A stretch of 23,639 nucleotides of DNA from UBA8231 sp964512165 (GTDB lineage: Bacteria > Latescibacterota > UBA2968 > UBA8231): contig CAZEHQ010000041.1 of NCBI GenBank assembly GCA_964512165.1, positions 1 to 23,639 on the forward strand, written 5' to 3'. The translations under genes were made by a program, and so were the position numbers. This document shows positions 21,875 to 23,639 of the stretch, piece by piece (the stretch's first letter is position 1; each line of letters starts with the position of its first letter). Under the pieces are notes generated by a model. It was given only the letters and a program-made list of their open reading frames with translations, searched no databases and was not told where the DNA came from.

Positions 21875-22834
21875 TTCTCGAGGGCCACCAGCTCCATGTC
21901 CCGCTCCACCATCATCGCCACCATCTCCTCGAAGGAGACCTCCGGCTCCCATCCCAGGACCCGGCGCGCCTTCGAGGGATCGCCGCGCAGGACCTCGACC
22001 TCGGCCGGCCGCAGGAAGCGCTCGTCGATCTGGACGTGCTCCTCCCAGTCGAGGCCCACGGAGCCGAAGGCGGCCTCGCAGAACTGGCGGATCGTGCGGT
22101 CGCGGCCGGTGGCGATGACGAAGTCGTCGGGGGTCTCCTGCTGCAGCATCATCGGCATGGCGCGCACGAAGTCCCCCGCGTAGCCCCAGTCCCGGCGGGC
22201 GTCGAGGTTGCCCAGCAGGAGCCGGCTGTCCCTGCCGTGCTTAATGCGCGCCACCCCGTTGGTGATCTTGCGGCTGACGAATTCCAGACCCCGGCGAGGA
22301 GACTCGTGGTTGAAGAGGATCCCCGCGCAGGCGTACATGTCGTACGACTCGCGGTAGTTGATGGTGATCCAGTGTCCGTAGACCTTGGAGACGCCGTAGG
22401 GGCTGCGCGGGTAGAACGGTGTGGTCTCCGTCTGCGGCGACTCCCGGACCTTGCCGAAGAGCTCCGACGTGGAGGCCTGGTAGAAGCGGATCCCCGCGTC
22501 GGTGGAACGGATCGCCTCGAGGAGGCGGGCCACGCCGAGAGCGGTGATCTCTCCCGTGAGCAGGGGCTGGGCCCAGGAAGCCGGCACGAAGGACTGGGCG
22601 CCGAGGTTGTAGACTTCGTGGGGGCGGGCCTCCTGAATGGCGAACATCAGCGAGTTCTGGTCGAGGAGGTCTCCCGACAGCAGGTGGACGTCGTGCTGTA
22701 TGTGGCGGATACGCTCGAAGTTGACGGTGCTGGAGCGGCGGATCAGTCCGTAGACGTCGTAGCCCTTCTCCAGCAGGAACTCGGCGAGGTAGGAACCGTC
22801 CTGGCCGGTGATCCCCGTAACGAGCGCGCGGCGG

Positions 22835-22842
<8 letters not shown>
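21871..22842 (-). CDS. gmd: GDP-mannose 4,6-dehydratase
   Basis: A 323-residue short-chain dehydrogenase/reductase making GDP-4-dehydro-6-deoxy-D-mannose, precursor of GDP-fucose or GDP-rhamnose for surface glycans. The NADP loop is ALVTGITGQDGSYLAEFLLEKGY (6-28). The active-site STSE is at 124-127, with Y149 and K153 in SPYGVSKVYGHW. LFNHESPRRGLEFVSRKI and the late WGYAGDFVRAM are family hallmarks. The ATG follows a GGGGGAG ribosome site. The frame is open 24 nt further upstream (to 22866), but similarity begins at ADRRALVTG. The start overlaps the glycine dehydrogenase stop by 8 nt. A GDP-fucose synthase or RMD partner is not in the window. Confidence 0.96.

Positions 22843-23639
<797 letters not shown>

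Overview
This is a GC-rich (roughly 70% by eye), gene-dense bacterial chromosome segment. It has no tRNA, rRNA, CRISPR array, insertion sequence or phage gene that I can see. Lipoprotein signals, a SPOR-domain envelope protein, GDP-mannose 4,6-dehydratase, MurQ and frequent GTG starts suggest a diderm bacterium from a GC-rich deep lineage. Acidobacteriota or a neighbouring candidate phylum would fit, but this is a weak inference. All genes look like native housekeeping or metabolic genes. The longest stretch without a gene is 214 bp (19897-20110), so there is no gene-free region over 300 bp.

Layout, left to right. (a) 1-1590, minus strand: threonine synthase followed by the start of a Cys/Met-metabolism PLP enzyme, with a probable promoter in front. 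(b) 1608-2120, minus: an ECF thiamine-specificity subunit (ThiT) behind a leader with two GC-rich hairpins. (c) 2290-5296, minus: a tight four-gene run driven by a good sigma70-like promoter (5352-5380). In transcription order it holds a bacterial microcompartment (BMC) hexamer shell protein, a lysylphosphatidylglycerol-synthase-type membrane protein, a class II aldolase whose C-terminus looks like a BMC encapsulation peptide, and a secreted TPR-parvulin fusion. (d) 5381-11103, minus: a translation and ribosome-quality-control operon, valS-rqcH-ychF, with a promoter in front and a strong terminator hairpin behind it. That terminator abuts the promoter of the BMC run. (e) 11141-15376, plus: murQ, an aldo/keto reductase, a D-threonine aldolase/D-serine dehydratase-like enzyme and a sulfatase-superfamily protein, packed end to end. 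(f) 15373-19896, minus: an inactive/active M16 peptidase pair (YmfF/YmfH-like), a THUMP protein with a degenerate methyltransferase half, a SPOR lipoprotein and an archaeal-type (RibL-like) nucleotidyltransferase. (g) 20055-20869, plus: trmJ. (h) 20861-23639, minus: glycine dehydrogenase C-terminal part, gmd and an alpha/beta hydrolase, with overlapping ends.

The most interesting region is (c). A lone BMC-H gene, an aldolase apparently tagged for encapsulation and a membrane protein placed between them, with translationally coupled ends, look like a satellite or minimal microcompartment module for sugar-phosphate (fuculose/rhamnulose-phosphate type) cleavage. No vertex protein, aldehyde dehydrogenase or other BMC core enzyme is in the window, so the rest would have to lie elsewhere in the genome. 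Gene calls rest on motif recognition from the translated sequence; no database search was possible.
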